From positions 1 to 16,499 of the forward strand of contig JABEUK010000124.1 in NCBI GenBank assembly GCA_013044425.1: 16,499 nt of DNA. The letters run 5' to 3'. Below, piece by piece: positions 1-6,838 of the stretch (the first letter of the stretch is position 1; every line of letters starts with the position of its first letter). The stretch is from Thermoplasmata archaeon. GTDB taxonomy: Archaea > Thermoplasmatota > Thermoplasmata > Lutacidiplasmatales > UBA184. Made by a program: the position numbers and the translations under genes. The notes under the pieces were generated by a model. That model was not told where the DNA came from, searched no databases, and worked only from the letters and a program-made list of their open reading frames with translations.

Positions 1-101
1 AGATACATCTCGGCGACATTGGCGACCTTGCCGTCACGACGGGCCTTCTGGACCAAGTAGACGTAGGTGTGGCCTCCCCGTCGACGGAAACGGAACTGCA
101 C
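1..101 (-). CDS. Transposase-like protein, N-terminal fragment (cut by window edge)
   Basis: Only the first 33 or so codons are in the window. The start is a GTG at 101-99; an in-frame TGA lies 13 codons upstream and no better start codon lies between, so the GTG start is well constrained. The peptide opens VQFRFRRRGGHTYVYLVQKA and continues with RRDGKVANVAEMYL. A short basic strand, then K/GHTYxYLV, then R.DGKV is the usual opening of IS4/IS1634-type DDE transposases; that is recalled family knowledge, and the catalytic part lies outside the window. The upstream DNA carries a repeated motif (113-262) that could belong to the element's end. It could also be a non-transposase protein with a similar beta-hairpin start. 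Confidence 0.45.
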   Translation of the reverse strand, partial: MQFRFRRRGGHTYVYLVQKARRDGKVANVAEMY

Positions 102-541
102 GGGTATGGCAATACCCCCAACGTAATGAACATATCGTTCGAATCACCGGTACCAGTAACCGACCTGAGTCAATTCAATCAATTACCCCCAACTCATCTC
201 TGAGGTGAATCGAGTCAGACCTCCAAAGTCGGGTCGGACTTACTGGATACTCGTACCCCCAAGGGGTTCCAATACCCCGCGCCCGCCGTGCGCGCCATCC
301 GCGCCTGCGCACGGAGACGGACTGGCGCTTGGCCTCCGGTGTGGTTGGGAAAGACATGGGATGGAAGGTCGAGCGCGGTCGCTCCCGGGCGCCCATCGCG
401 TCGGGCTGTGGAGCCGCGCCGCTTTCGAATCCGGTCGAGATTGCGGGAGTCGCTCCCGGCCGACGAGAACTGTCGTGAACATTTCAGCTCGGCGAACGGG
501 AGGGAGTGCTATCGGTCGGCTCCGGGCATGCGCGCGAGATA
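102..541. other. Gene-free stretch with repeated TACCCCCAA motif
   Basis: I see no credible gene in these 440 bases. ORFs here on both strands are Arg/Pro/Ser-rich, typical of chance ORFs in GC-rich DNA. The left part (102-260) is markedly more AT-rich than the rest of the window and holds three copies of TACCCCCAA. The right part has weak direct repeats (367-388 and 433-459) and a small GGGAG/CTCCC hairpin at 444-456. The composition break near 265 could mark the end of an insertion, but no target-site duplication was identified. Confidence 0.5.
113..262. repeat. Three copies of TACCCCCAA at 70-71 bp spacing
   Basis: Exact 9-bp copies sit at 113-121, 184-192 and 254-262 in the same orientation (TTGGGGGTA on the minus strand). 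The first is just upstream of the GTG start of the leftward transposase-like gene. A related TACCCCGC follows at 273-280, and AAGGGGTTCCAATACCCC around 261-278 can form a 5-bp GGGGT/ACCCC stem. The DNA between copies is not obviously repeated. It could be an insertion-sequence end, a regulator-binding array or chance; nothing in the sequence decides. Confidence 0.55.
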
Positions 542-799
542 CTAGTACCGTTCTCCGAGAAAGAAGTGGACGAAGGCGACGGCTGAAGCGATGGCTTCGC
601 CCTCTCGAGCCCGCTCCTGGAGCCGGGCGATCCGCCCGTCGCCCTATTTCGCGCTCCCCCTCCCGAGCGGCCGGGATCCCCCGATAGGAGCTCGTCCAGA
701 CGCCGTCCGGCCTCGGCCGCTCCCTTCCCCGCGTAGAGCCGGCTCCGCGCGGTCCACGACCCCGAGGTAGCGCTTCGTCTCGTGGGGGTTCGTTGCAAG
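542..799 (-). pseudogene. Probable frameshifted remnant of an unrecognised gene
   Basis: No single frame gives a sensible protein, but pieces from two minus-strand frames do. The frame just after the upstream gene's stop reads NPHETKRYLGVVDRA. The neighbouring frame then reads RLYAGKGAAEAGRRLDELLS, a plausible amphipathic helix. The first frame resumes after one in-frame TAG as RIARLQERAREGEAIASAV followed by AFVHFFLGERY, ending at TAG 544-542. Each piece has normal protein composition while the alternatives are Arg/Pro/Ser-rich, which suggests two compensating frameshifts plus a nonsense codon in a mostly helical protein of about 80 residues. Family unknown. Chance open frames in GC-rich DNA are the alternative explanation. 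Confidence 0.25.
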
Positions 800-1297
800 T
801 CAAGTTTCGCTACGTGCGTTCGTCGCGGATTCCGATCGCTCGGATCGTGCGATGGCCAGGTACACGAGCGCGACGCCCCCAACGGACAGCGCGATGCCCC
901 CGAGGGCCAGGTACGTGAATCCGGACTCGGCCCAGACGATCGTAGCGGTGACATTGCTTCCCAGGAGGATGGGTCCGGTGATCTGGATCTGGAACGATTG
1001 CGCGTTCGACGCGCCGGAGGAGAAACTGCCGCTGGTGCCATTGCCCGTCGCGATGGTACGCCCGGACGAACAGCTAGCGTCCGAGCACGCCACGAAGGCG
1101 AACGTCGTGTTCTCGGGCGCCCGGCTCCAGCTGACCGAAACGCTGCCGGTCCCGAGGAGGAATCCGTTCGCGGTGTACGACGCGGTCCGCTGAGTGGCAG
1201 AGAGGGTTCCAGTGCCGGTCTGGATGTTTCCGACCACACCTACGATCAACCCGACGATCAGGATCAGTAGACCGATCCCGATCCAAACCTTATGCAT
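800..1297 (-). CDS. Two-helix membrane protein with extracytoplasmic domain, unknown function
   Basis: This is a 165-residue protein of no family I recognise. It starts MHKVWIGIGLLILI and has a hydrophobic segment at about 4-23. A Ser/Thr/Gly-rich domain of about 100 residues follows, with three N-glycosylation sequons (N63, N86, N115) and a Cys pair (C71, C76) that could form a disulfide. A second hydrophobic segment lies at about 127-149, then a short charged tail. The likely topology is both ends inside and the beta-rich middle outside. ATG 1297 was chosen over longer in-frame starts because the GTATATGC box at 1321-1328 lies about 27 bp upstream, giving a leaderless message, and because the extension would be Arg/Pro-rich and out of character. 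It is divergent from the radical SAM gene; no functional link is evident. Confidence 0.75.
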   Translation of the reverse strand: MHKVWIGIGLLILIVGLIVGVVGNIQTGTGTLSATQRTASYTANGFLLGTGSVSVSWSRAPENTTFAFVACSDASCSSGRTIATGNGTSGSFSSGASNAQSFQIQITGPILLGSNVTATIVWAESGFTYLALGGIALSVGGVALVYLAIARSERSESATNARSET

Positions 1298-1320
1298 CGC
1301 GCTCGCCAGAATGCCCGCTC

Positions 1321-1328
1321 GTATATGC
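1321..1328 (-). promoter_or_regulatory. TATA-like box for the membrane protein gene
   Basis: GTATATGC (GCATATAC on the coding strand) is centred about 27 bp before the ATG at 1297, the spacing expected for an archaeal leaderless transcript. It is one of few AT-rich octamers in this GC-rich intergenic region. Confidence 0.5.
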
Positions 1329-1412
1329 CTCCCGCTCTCGGGGAGGGACTGCGCCCCGGGCGGCCGGCCGCGAACGACGACCATTCCCGGGGCCCCCGGC
1401 GTACCCTGCCAT

Positions 1413-1423
1413 CTAGCATAAGG
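1413..1423 (+). promoter_or_regulatory. TATA-like box for the radical SAM gene
   Basis: CTAGCATAAGG lies about 35 bp before the ATG at 1453, predicting a start of transcription near 1443 and a very short leader. No clear Shine-Dalgarno sequence precedes the ATG. Confidence 0.4.
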
Positions 1424-1452
1424 CCCTCTCCGCGCTGGACTCCTCGAGGGCC

Positions 1453-2514
1453 ATGGCGTACTTCGAGCCGGTGGTGCTGCGCAGCCTGGAGCGAGCGACC
1501 CGAGAGGCGCGCGGACAGAAGCTGCCGGTCATTGCAGGACACAAGCTACTCTACCGCTGCAACCTCGAGTGCAAGATGTGCCCGTTCTGGCGGCGGGAGG
1601 ACGAGGAGCTCCTGTCGCTCTCCCAGGAGATCCGCATGATGGACGCGCTCGTGCGCACGGGCGTCTCCTTCCTGGGGTTCGAGGGTGGCGAGCCGATGCT
1701 GCGCCGCGACCTGCCCGAGATCCTGCGCGAGTCGCACGACCGCTTCCACACCTCGCTCGTGACCAACGGCTGGCTGCTCCAGCAGCGGTTGCCCGAGATC
1801 GCGCGGTCGCTCGAGCTCCTCTTCGTCAGCCTCGACGGCATCGGCCCGATGCACGACTTCCTGCGGGGGATCCCGCGGTCATACGAGCGGGCGATCGACG
1901 GCATCAAGGCGGCGCGCGAGCGCATCCCGGTCGCGATCTCGAGCACGATCACGAAGGACAACATCTACCATGCCGTTCCGCTCGTCGATCTCGCCGAGTC
2001 GCTGGGGGTCTCGATCACTTTCCAGGTCGCCTACGATTACTCCACGGCGGACGCGATGAGCCCGATGGGCCCCGATCTCCTCGAGGTGCTCCGGGAGCTG
2101 CGCCTGCGGCGCGTCAACGGCGCACCGATCCTCGAATCTCCCGACTACTTCGACGCGATCATCGATTCGTGGTACCGCCAGAAGAGCTGGCACTGCAAGC
2201 CGTGGATGACCATGAACGTCGATCCACAGGGCCGGATCGTGCTGCCTTGCTATACGCTGCACGAGTACGCCGGGCAGACCCCGGTCTGGGAGACGGATGT
2301 CGCCGCCCTGTGGAATTCCTACGACTGGTCGAAGTACGAGACGTGCAACAAGTGCGCCCTCGCCTGTTACCTCGAGCCGTCGATCTTCTCCTGGTCCAAC
2401 GTCGGCATGATCCGGGACCGGATCGTATCGAACACGTTCGCGCGGGTGGCCCGCAGGTGGAGGGGGCCCAACCCCGCCATCGTGCGCCGTTCCCCCGGGC
2501 TGCCGACCTCGTAG
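1453..2514 (+). CDS. Radical SAM/SPASM-type protein, substrate unknown
   Basis: This 353-residue protein is a radical S-adenosylmethionine enzyme. The first Fe-S cluster motif CxxxCxxC is C36, C40, C43 (CNLECKMC). EGGEP at 77-81 fits the SAM-binding GGE motif, and SLDG at 126-129 is a typical barrel strand. The C-terminal part has C248, C266 in a D-P-Q-G-R-I-x-L-P-C-Y context, then C298, C301 and C305, matching a SPASM or twitch auxiliary-cluster domain. The overall shape resembles the HpnH/MoaA-like branch, whose members modify lipids, cofactors or peptides. Neighbours give no substrate: the upstream gene is divergent and the downstream glucoamylase is convergent 22 bp away. No small precursor-peptide gene was seen beside it. 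The ATG at 1453 gives a normal N-terminus and suits the upstream TATA-like box. Confidence 0.85.
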   Translation: MAYFEPVVLRSLERATREARGQKLPVIAGHKLLYRCNLECKMCPFWRREDEELLSLSQEIRMMDALVRTGVSFLGFEGGEPMLRRDLPEILRESHDRFHTSLVTNGWLLQQRLPEIARSLELLFVSLDGIGPMHDFLRGIPRSYERAIDGIKAARERIPVAISSTITKDNIYHAVPLVDLAESLGVSITFQVAYDYSTADAMSPMGPDLLEVLRELRLRRVNGAPILESPDYFDAIIDSWYRQKSWHCKPWMTMNVDPQGRIVLPCYTLHEYAGQTPVWETDVAALWNSYDWSKYETCNKCALACYLEPSIFSWSNVGMIRDRIVSNTFARVARRWRGPNPAIVRRSPGLPTS

Positions 2515-2536
2515 CGCCCCGACGAGCGCGGTTCGT

Positions 2537-4957
2537 CTACGGCACCGTCACCGGGGGCGGGGCCGGCACCGAATCGATGCGGAAGTCCCGACCCTCCCAG
2601 CGATCGCCCTGCGGCCAGTAGAACGTGAAGCGGTAGGAGTTCCCAGGACGTTCGAGCGGAGGCAGGTCGACGTAGCTGACTCCGAGCGAGGTTTCGGTCG
2701 AGTCGGTGTCGTGTGCGGTTCTCCAGTCGTCGTCCGACCAATGCAGCCGGAACGGTGCCGAGACCTGGATGCGGAAGAGTCGGCCGCAGCCGATCGTCGA
2801 GGGCCGGCGATTGAACTTCCAGATCTCGACCGACTTCGTCGACCGTCGGCGATGGAGATAACGGTCGGCCACCATCGGGAGCCGGTCGAAGATCGCCCCG
2901 TCCGCGACCGAGCGCAGCAGCGTCACGTACTCGGCGTGAGCCCAGGCCAGCGGTGTCGCGGAGCCGGTGGCGTGGCCGAGCGCGAGCTCGCGGTCGGGCA
3001 ACGCAGCCGCATCCCAGACCTGCTCCGGCAGGAGGCCCGTGGCCGTGGCGAAATGCTCTAGGGCATGCAGGTACGGGGCCGGGTCGTGGCCGGCGGCCAG
3101 CTCGTAGAGTCCCCGCTCCCCCGTGAGGAGCGGCCATGCCCGGCCGACCCCCGAACCCAAGAACGGGGAGCCGTCCTCGCCTTCCCCGTACCCGTCGTGC
3201 GTGTATCGTCTCCAGACCGGGCCCCTCGGGGTGTCGACCCGGAGCACGCGATCGATGAGACGGAGGGAGTCGACCACCGCCGGATCGTCCGCGGCCCGGA
3301 TCCCCTCTCGGACGAGTTCGAGGAAGTCGCCGGAGACGATCTCTACGGTCGGGAACGTCGAGTTCGTGCCCGGCGGGAGGTTCGGCAGTCGGATCGTACC
3401 AAAGTCCGTCGACTCGTTCGGGGTGGGATCGTTCGGATCGATCGGCCGGATGCGAACGTAGTGGCGCGGGATCTCCGGGTCGAGGGTACCGTGTTCGGTG
3501 ATCGTCCACGGGTCGACGTGGCATTCCAGGAAATCCGCGTACTCCTGGATGAACCGCGAGGTTCCCGCATGGCCCCGGGCGCGGGCGAACCCGGCCGCGC
3601 AGGTCAGCGCCGCAATCTGGGCCGCGAGGGTGGACGGAGAGTAGCCGCCCACCTCCTCCCAGCGGTCCTCGGGGGTCGCCGGACCGCGCTCGATGAGGTA
3701 CCTCGCCGCGCGCAGGACCAGTGGGTACGGGTCGAACTGCTGGAGGGCGCGCGCACGATCGAGCCGTGCCGCGAGCAGGATGGGTTGGGCGACCTCGTCC
3801 AGCTGGACTCCCTTCCAATAGGCGCCCCCGTCGACCCAGAAGTTCTGGGGAAATCCTCCATCGCCCTGCTGGCGGGAGGCGAGGTAGATCAGCGCCCGCA
3901 GCGGCGCCTCGCGATTGCCGGCGGCGAGCAACCCGGTCGCGGTGTGGACGAGATCGCGGGTCCAGACGAGATGGTAACCTCCGCGTTCGGCGCCATGAAC
4001 GATGCCCCACGGCGTCGAAGGCGACGCGATGAACGCACCGGGGAACTCCTTGTCCTCGTGCGCGAGCAGGACGGAGTGGCTCGCCCGGTAGAGTCGTCCT
4101 TCGTCGCCGGAGTGGGAGCCGAGGGGCCGCTCGTGACGGGCCGTGCGATCCCATTGTTCGATGAAGCGGTCCCGCTGCCAGCTGAACGGAGTGCCCAGCG
4201 CCTGGAGCAAGGTCGTCGAGGCCGCTTCCGGAGAGCCGCCGAAGGCAAAGGCGAGGGTGAACTCCCCGTCATCGGGCACCGGGATCTCACCCCCGAGCAG
4301 GATGTGACCGGCCGGAGCGTGATCGAACTCCCAGGACATCCCGAAGTGGTCCATGAGATCGGTCCGCGCGTCGCTCCGCCCGACGTAGCCCACCGACGCC
4401 CGGGAGAACGGAACGGTCCCTCCGACCGCGAGCGCGACCCCCGGTCGCGACGCGGCGAGGATCGGCATTCCCACCAGATCGAAGACGTCCCCATCGTCCC
4501 CGGCGTCGTCGGGATCGAGTCGGGGGGCGATGAGCACGTAGAGCTTCAGCCGATCGCGCAGGGCGGTCGGCCGTGTCTGCATGCGCGTGCGCATGAGCAG
4601 GCAGGGGAGGTGCGGGGCCGAGAGCACCTCTTTATCGATCGTGTAACGACCCTCGGGGTCGCGCGATTGGACGCGGTAGCCCAGCGCGTGCTCGTGAGGC
4701 CGTTCGATGGTGCTCTCCATGTGCACGGCTTCGTCGTGCAGAAAGGTGTCCCCGTCCGTGACCACGTACTCGATGCCCCGGAGCTTCGGGCGGTCGATCG
4801 TGGGGTAGTAGACCTCGGTGACGACGCCCCGCCACATCGTGTACCAGAGCTGGGAATCCGCCGAGTAGGCCGTCCCGAATCCGTCCTTGCGGCTCGGAGC
4901 GCCGAAGAGGGCCGTTCCCGGGTGGCCGAAGGCGCGTCGGTCCCCACGTGGTTCCAT
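2537..4957 (-). CDS. GH15 glucoamylase / glucodextranase-like glucosidase
   Basis: This 806-residue glycoside hydrolase family 15 enzyme probably releases glucose from the ends of maltodextrin, glycogen or starch-like chains. Residues about 10-270 form the N-terminal beta-sandwich (KDGFGTAYS, VWYT-like and EVYYPTID blocks). The (alpha/alpha)6 catalytic barrel covers about 280-690 with VWTRDLVHTA at 331-340, the general acid region RWEEVGGYSPS at 432-442 (E434/E435) and the general base in PEQVWD at 644-649 (E645). A further beta domain (about 705-795) follows, as in glucodextranase-type members; many archaeal glucoamylases lack it. There is no signal peptide, so it probably acts in the cytoplasm. 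It stands alone between a convergent radical SAM gene and a decayed region; the ATG at 4957 gives the expected N-terminus. Confidence 0.92.
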   Translation of the reverse strand: MEPRGDRRAFGHPGTALFGAPSRKDGFGTAYSADSQLWYTMWRGVVTEVYYPTIDRPKLRGIEYVVTDGDTFLHDEAVHMESTIERPHEHALGYRVQSRDPEGRYTIDKEVLSAPHLPCLLMRTRMQTRPTALRDRLKLYVLIAPRLDPDDAGDDGDVFDLVGMPILAASRPGVALAVGGTVPFSRASVGYVGRSDARTDLMDHFGMSWEFDHAPAGHILLGGEIPVPDDGEFTLAFAFGGSPEAASTTLLQALGTPFSWQRDRFIEQWDRTARHERPLGSHSGDEGRLYRASHSVLLAHEDKEFPGAFIASPSTPWGIVHGAERGGYHLVWTRDLVHTATGLLAAGNREAPLRALIYLASRQQGDGGFPQNFWVDGGAYWKGVQLDEVAQPILLAARLDRARALQQFDPYPLVLRAARYLIERGPATPEDRWEEVGGYSPSTLAAQIAALTCAAGFARARGHAGTSRFIQEYADFLECHVDPWTITEHGTLDPEIPRHYVRIRPIDPNDPTPNESTDFGTIRLPNLPPGTNSTFPTVEIVSGDFLELVREGIRAADDPAVVDSLRLIDRVLRVDTPRGPVWRRYTHDGYGEGEDGSPFLGSGVGRAWPLLTGERGLYELAAGHDPAPYLHALEHFATATGLLPEQVWDAAALPDRELALGHATGSATPLAWAHAEYVTLLRSVADGAIFDRLPMVADRYLHRRRSTKSVEIWKFNRRPSTIGCGRLFRIQVSAPFRLHWSDDDWRTAHDTDSTETSLGVSYVDLPPLERPGNSYRFTFYWPQGDRWEGRDFRIDSVPAPPPVTVP

Positions 4958-5059
4958 CGATGGCCCCGAGCGAGGAGCCCTTCATGGCCGTTTCGACCCG
5001 GGTCCGGCCGCCTTCGCCCGGCCCAACGTCCCCTTCCGGGCCATCCCCCCGTCCGGCCC
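4958..5059. other. Intergenic region upstream of the glucoamylase
   Basis: About 100 GC-rich bases with no gene and no strong TATA box. CGAAACGGC on the minus strand (about 4988-4996) is the most promoter-like stretch, some 35 bp before the glucoamylase ATG, but it is weak. Confidence 0.3.
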
Positions 5060-5387
5060 GTGACGATCCCGGTGGAACTTGTCGTGCTCCTCGTGCTGCT
5101 CTGCCTGAACGCACGCGCAGCCGGGTTCATCGGCCCGCGCACCGGGATAGGGAGCGGGATCATTGAGATACCCGTGCTCGTGAGCTGTACCCGCTGCCGC
5201 CACCACTCGACTCCTGGAGATGGGGCTCGCCATCGCCGTGTAGATCCGGTTCGTGCCGATCGCCCGAGGCGCTGACGGATTCTACTGCTTCCGCCGGAAC
5301 GGAGAGATCGTGATCGCGGGGATCACCCTCGCGGCCTTCGTGCTCCTCCTCCGGGGTCGCTCGGTGGTCGAGCGGCTGATCTGTTAG
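5060..5387 (+). pseudogene. Decayed membrane-protein gene remnant
   Basis: A GTG at 5060 opens a hydrophobic helix (VELVVLLVLLCLNARA) followed by GIGSGIIEIPVLV; that frame then turns Arg/His-rich and stops at 5275. The next frame over reads AVPAAATTRLLEMGLAIAV, a TAG at 5247-5249, IRFVPIARGADGFYCF, and a second hydrophobic helix EIVIAGITLAAFVLLLRG before TAG at 5385-5387. Joining the frames near 5180 and ignoring the TAG gives a plausible small membrane protein of about 108 residues, so this looks like a gene broken by one frameshift and one nonsense codon. Its end overlaps the convergent mutase stop by four bases. Family not recognised; chance hydrophobic frames are possible. Confidence 0.35.
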
Positions 5388-6757
5388 CGCTTCCGCTCCG
5401 CGCCGATCGAGGCGTGGACCGCGGCGAGCGCTTCGTCCGCGAGATCGCGCGCTCGTTGGGGATCCTTCGCGTCGGTGAAGAGGCGGAGGAGCGGCTCCGT
5501 CCCGCTCGGTCGCAGGAGCACCCAGCCTCCGGCCCGGTAGATCTTCACGCCGTCGATGGTCACGACGCGTTCCGCGCCGGGGCCGAAGCGCTCCGCGAAC
5601 GCGCGGACCGCCTCCTCTCGACGATCGAGCGGGCAGGGGACCTTCTCCTTGAGCAGGGTGTGGCGCGGAAGCCCCGCGAGCAAGGCGTCGAGGGGCTGAC
5701 CTTCCCGGGCCATCAGGTCGAGCACGACCGCCACGGTCATCGCACCATCGCGGGCGAGCTGGAACTCCGGGAAGATCAGGCCCCCATTCTCCTCGCCGCC
5801 GATCACGGCGTGGCGGGCGAGCATCTCGCGCGTCACGTTCGGGCTCCCGACGCGCGTGTAGACGACCTCCCCTCCCAGCGGCTGGACGGCCTCCTCGACG
5901 GAGTCCGGCGCGGTCACGGGAGTGACGACGATCCCGCCGCCGTGGCGTCGGACCGCGTCCCGCGCCAGGAGGGCGAGGATCTCTTCGCCGGGAACGTAGC
6001 GTCCCGAGCGCTCGACGAACACCGCACGATCGGCGTCCCCATCGTGAGCGATCCCGAGGTCGGCGCCGACGCTCGGGACCGCTCGTCGCAGATCGGCGAC
6101 GTTGGCCTCAGTCGGTTCCGAGGGGCGGCCGGGGAACGTCCCATCCACGTGACCGTTCAGCGTCACGACCCGGCAGCCGAGTTTCCGCAAGAGATCCGGG
6201 CTGGTCACCGCCGCGGTGCCATTGCCGACGTCGAGGACGACCGTGTACGTGCGCGCGGAGATGCGCGCGCCGTCCACCCGGGCCAGAACCCCCTGGACGT
6301 ACTCGCGCGCGCCGCTTGCATGAACGCCGATCTCTCCGACGGACCGGTAGGGGACCGCGGTGCTCGGAGCGTGGTCGAACCGACGTTCGATCTCCTCCTC
6401 GTCCGATCGGGGGATCTCGAGGCCGTCGGAGTGAATGCACTTGAACCCGTTGAACTCGGGAGGGTTGTGGGACGCCGTGATGACGACCCCGAGCTGGGCG
6501 GCGAGCCGCACGACCATGTACTGGATGGCCGGCGTCGGCAACAGCCCTACCTCGATGACGTGGTGCCCCGCGAGCGCGAGCGTGGACGATACGATGGAGG
6601 AGAGAGCGCGGCTGGAAGTGCGGCCGTCCCAGCCGACCACCACGGGCCCTCCGACCGGGATGGTCCCGGCGATGGCGTTCGCGAGGCGGGTCGTAAACTC
6701 GGGCGTGAGCTTCGGCCCCACCACCTCACGGATACCGTTCGTACCGAACAAGCGCAT
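5384..6757 (-). CDS. glmM: Phosphoglucosamine mutase / phosphomannomutase family phosphohexomutase
   Basis: This 457-residue alpha-D-phosphohexomutase matches the usual archaeal length. It moves phosphate between C1 and C6 of a hexose phosphate, most likely glucosamine-6-phosphate to glucosamine-1-phosphate on the way to UDP-GlcNAc; mannose or glucose phosphates are possible substrates. The catalytic loop TASHNP at 94-99 carries the phosphoserine S96, the metal loop is DGDADR at 239-244, the sugar-specificity loop is GEENGG at 321-326 and the phosphate-binding loop is RPSGTEP at 416-422. GEENGG fits GlmM/PMM-type enzymes. The ATG at 6757 (MRLFGTNGIRE) is the family's standard start; a longer in-frame extension to 6961 would overlap the divergent gene and is not family-like. 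Exact substrate is not settled by sequence. Confidence 0.9.
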   Translation of the reverse strand: MRLFGTNGIREVVGPKLTPEFTTRLANAIAGTIPVGGPVVVGWDGRTSSRALSSIVSSTLALAGHHVIEVGLLPTPAIQYMVVRLAAQLGVVITASHNPPEFNGFKCIHSDGLEIPRSDEEEIERRFDHAPSTAVPYRSVGEIGVHASGAREYVQGVLARVDGARISARTYTVVLDVGNGTAAVTSPDLLRKLGCRVVTLNGHVDGTFPGRPSEPTEANVADLRRAVPSVGADLGIAHDGDADRAVFVERSGRYVPGEEILALLARDAVRRHGGGIVVTPVTAPDSVEEAVQPLGGEVVYTRVGSPNVTREMLARHAVIGGEENGGLIFPEFQLARDGAMTVAVVLDLMAREGQPLDALLAGLPRHTLLKEKVPCPLDRREEAVRAFAERFGPGAERVVTIDGVKIYRAGGWVLLRPSGTEPLLRLFTDAKDPQRARDLADEALAAVHASIGAERKR

Positions 6758-6785
6758 CGGACTTCGGGCCCGCGACGCGTCCGGT

Positions 6786-6793
6786 GTATATGA
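6786..6793. promoter_or_regulatory. Shared TATA-like box between divergent genes
   Basis: GTATATGA lies about 32 bp before the mutase ATG (6757, minus) and about 50 bp before the Mut7-C ATG (6839, plus). It best fits a near-leaderless mutase transcript; read the other way it would give the Mut7-C gene a leader of roughly 24 bases. It is the only clear AT-rich box in the 81-bp gap. Confidence 0.45.
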
Positions 6794-6838
6794 CCCCCCG
6801 TGCGAAACGGGTTTCTCCCCACCGCCGTCACGGATGCC

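Noticed and set aside
128..150. tRNA-like T-loop sequence GTTCGAATC
   Set aside because: The flanking bases do not pair into a 5-bp T-stem, and no acceptor or anticodon arm fits around it. The same holds for TTCGAATC near 424.
113..262. CRISPR array suggested by the 70-71 bp period
   Set aside because: The shared unit is only 9 bp; CRISPR repeats should be about 25-37 bp and nearly identical, and no cas genes are present.
240..803. 187-codon minus-strand open frame at the left end
   Set aside because: Arg/Pro/Ser-rich throughout; segments from the neighbouring frames look more protein-like, so a frameshifted remnant is the better reading for 542-799.
4632..5114. Overlapping minus-strand open frames upstream of and within the glucoamylase start
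   Set aside because: These are alternative frames of the GH15 N-terminus; they lack domains and promoters.
3065..5275. Very long open frame (736 codons) on the plus strand, antisense to the glucoamylase
   Set aside because: It mirrors the codon structure of a GC-rich gene, is Arg/Gly/Glu-rich without any domain, and the minus-strand frame is a clear GH15 enzyme. Only its last part (from 5060) has gene-like hydrophobic sequence, treated as a separate remnant.
5414..6793. Open frame of 459 codons antisense to the phosphohexomutase
   Set aside because: The opposite strand encodes all the family's catalytic loops; this frame is its shadow.
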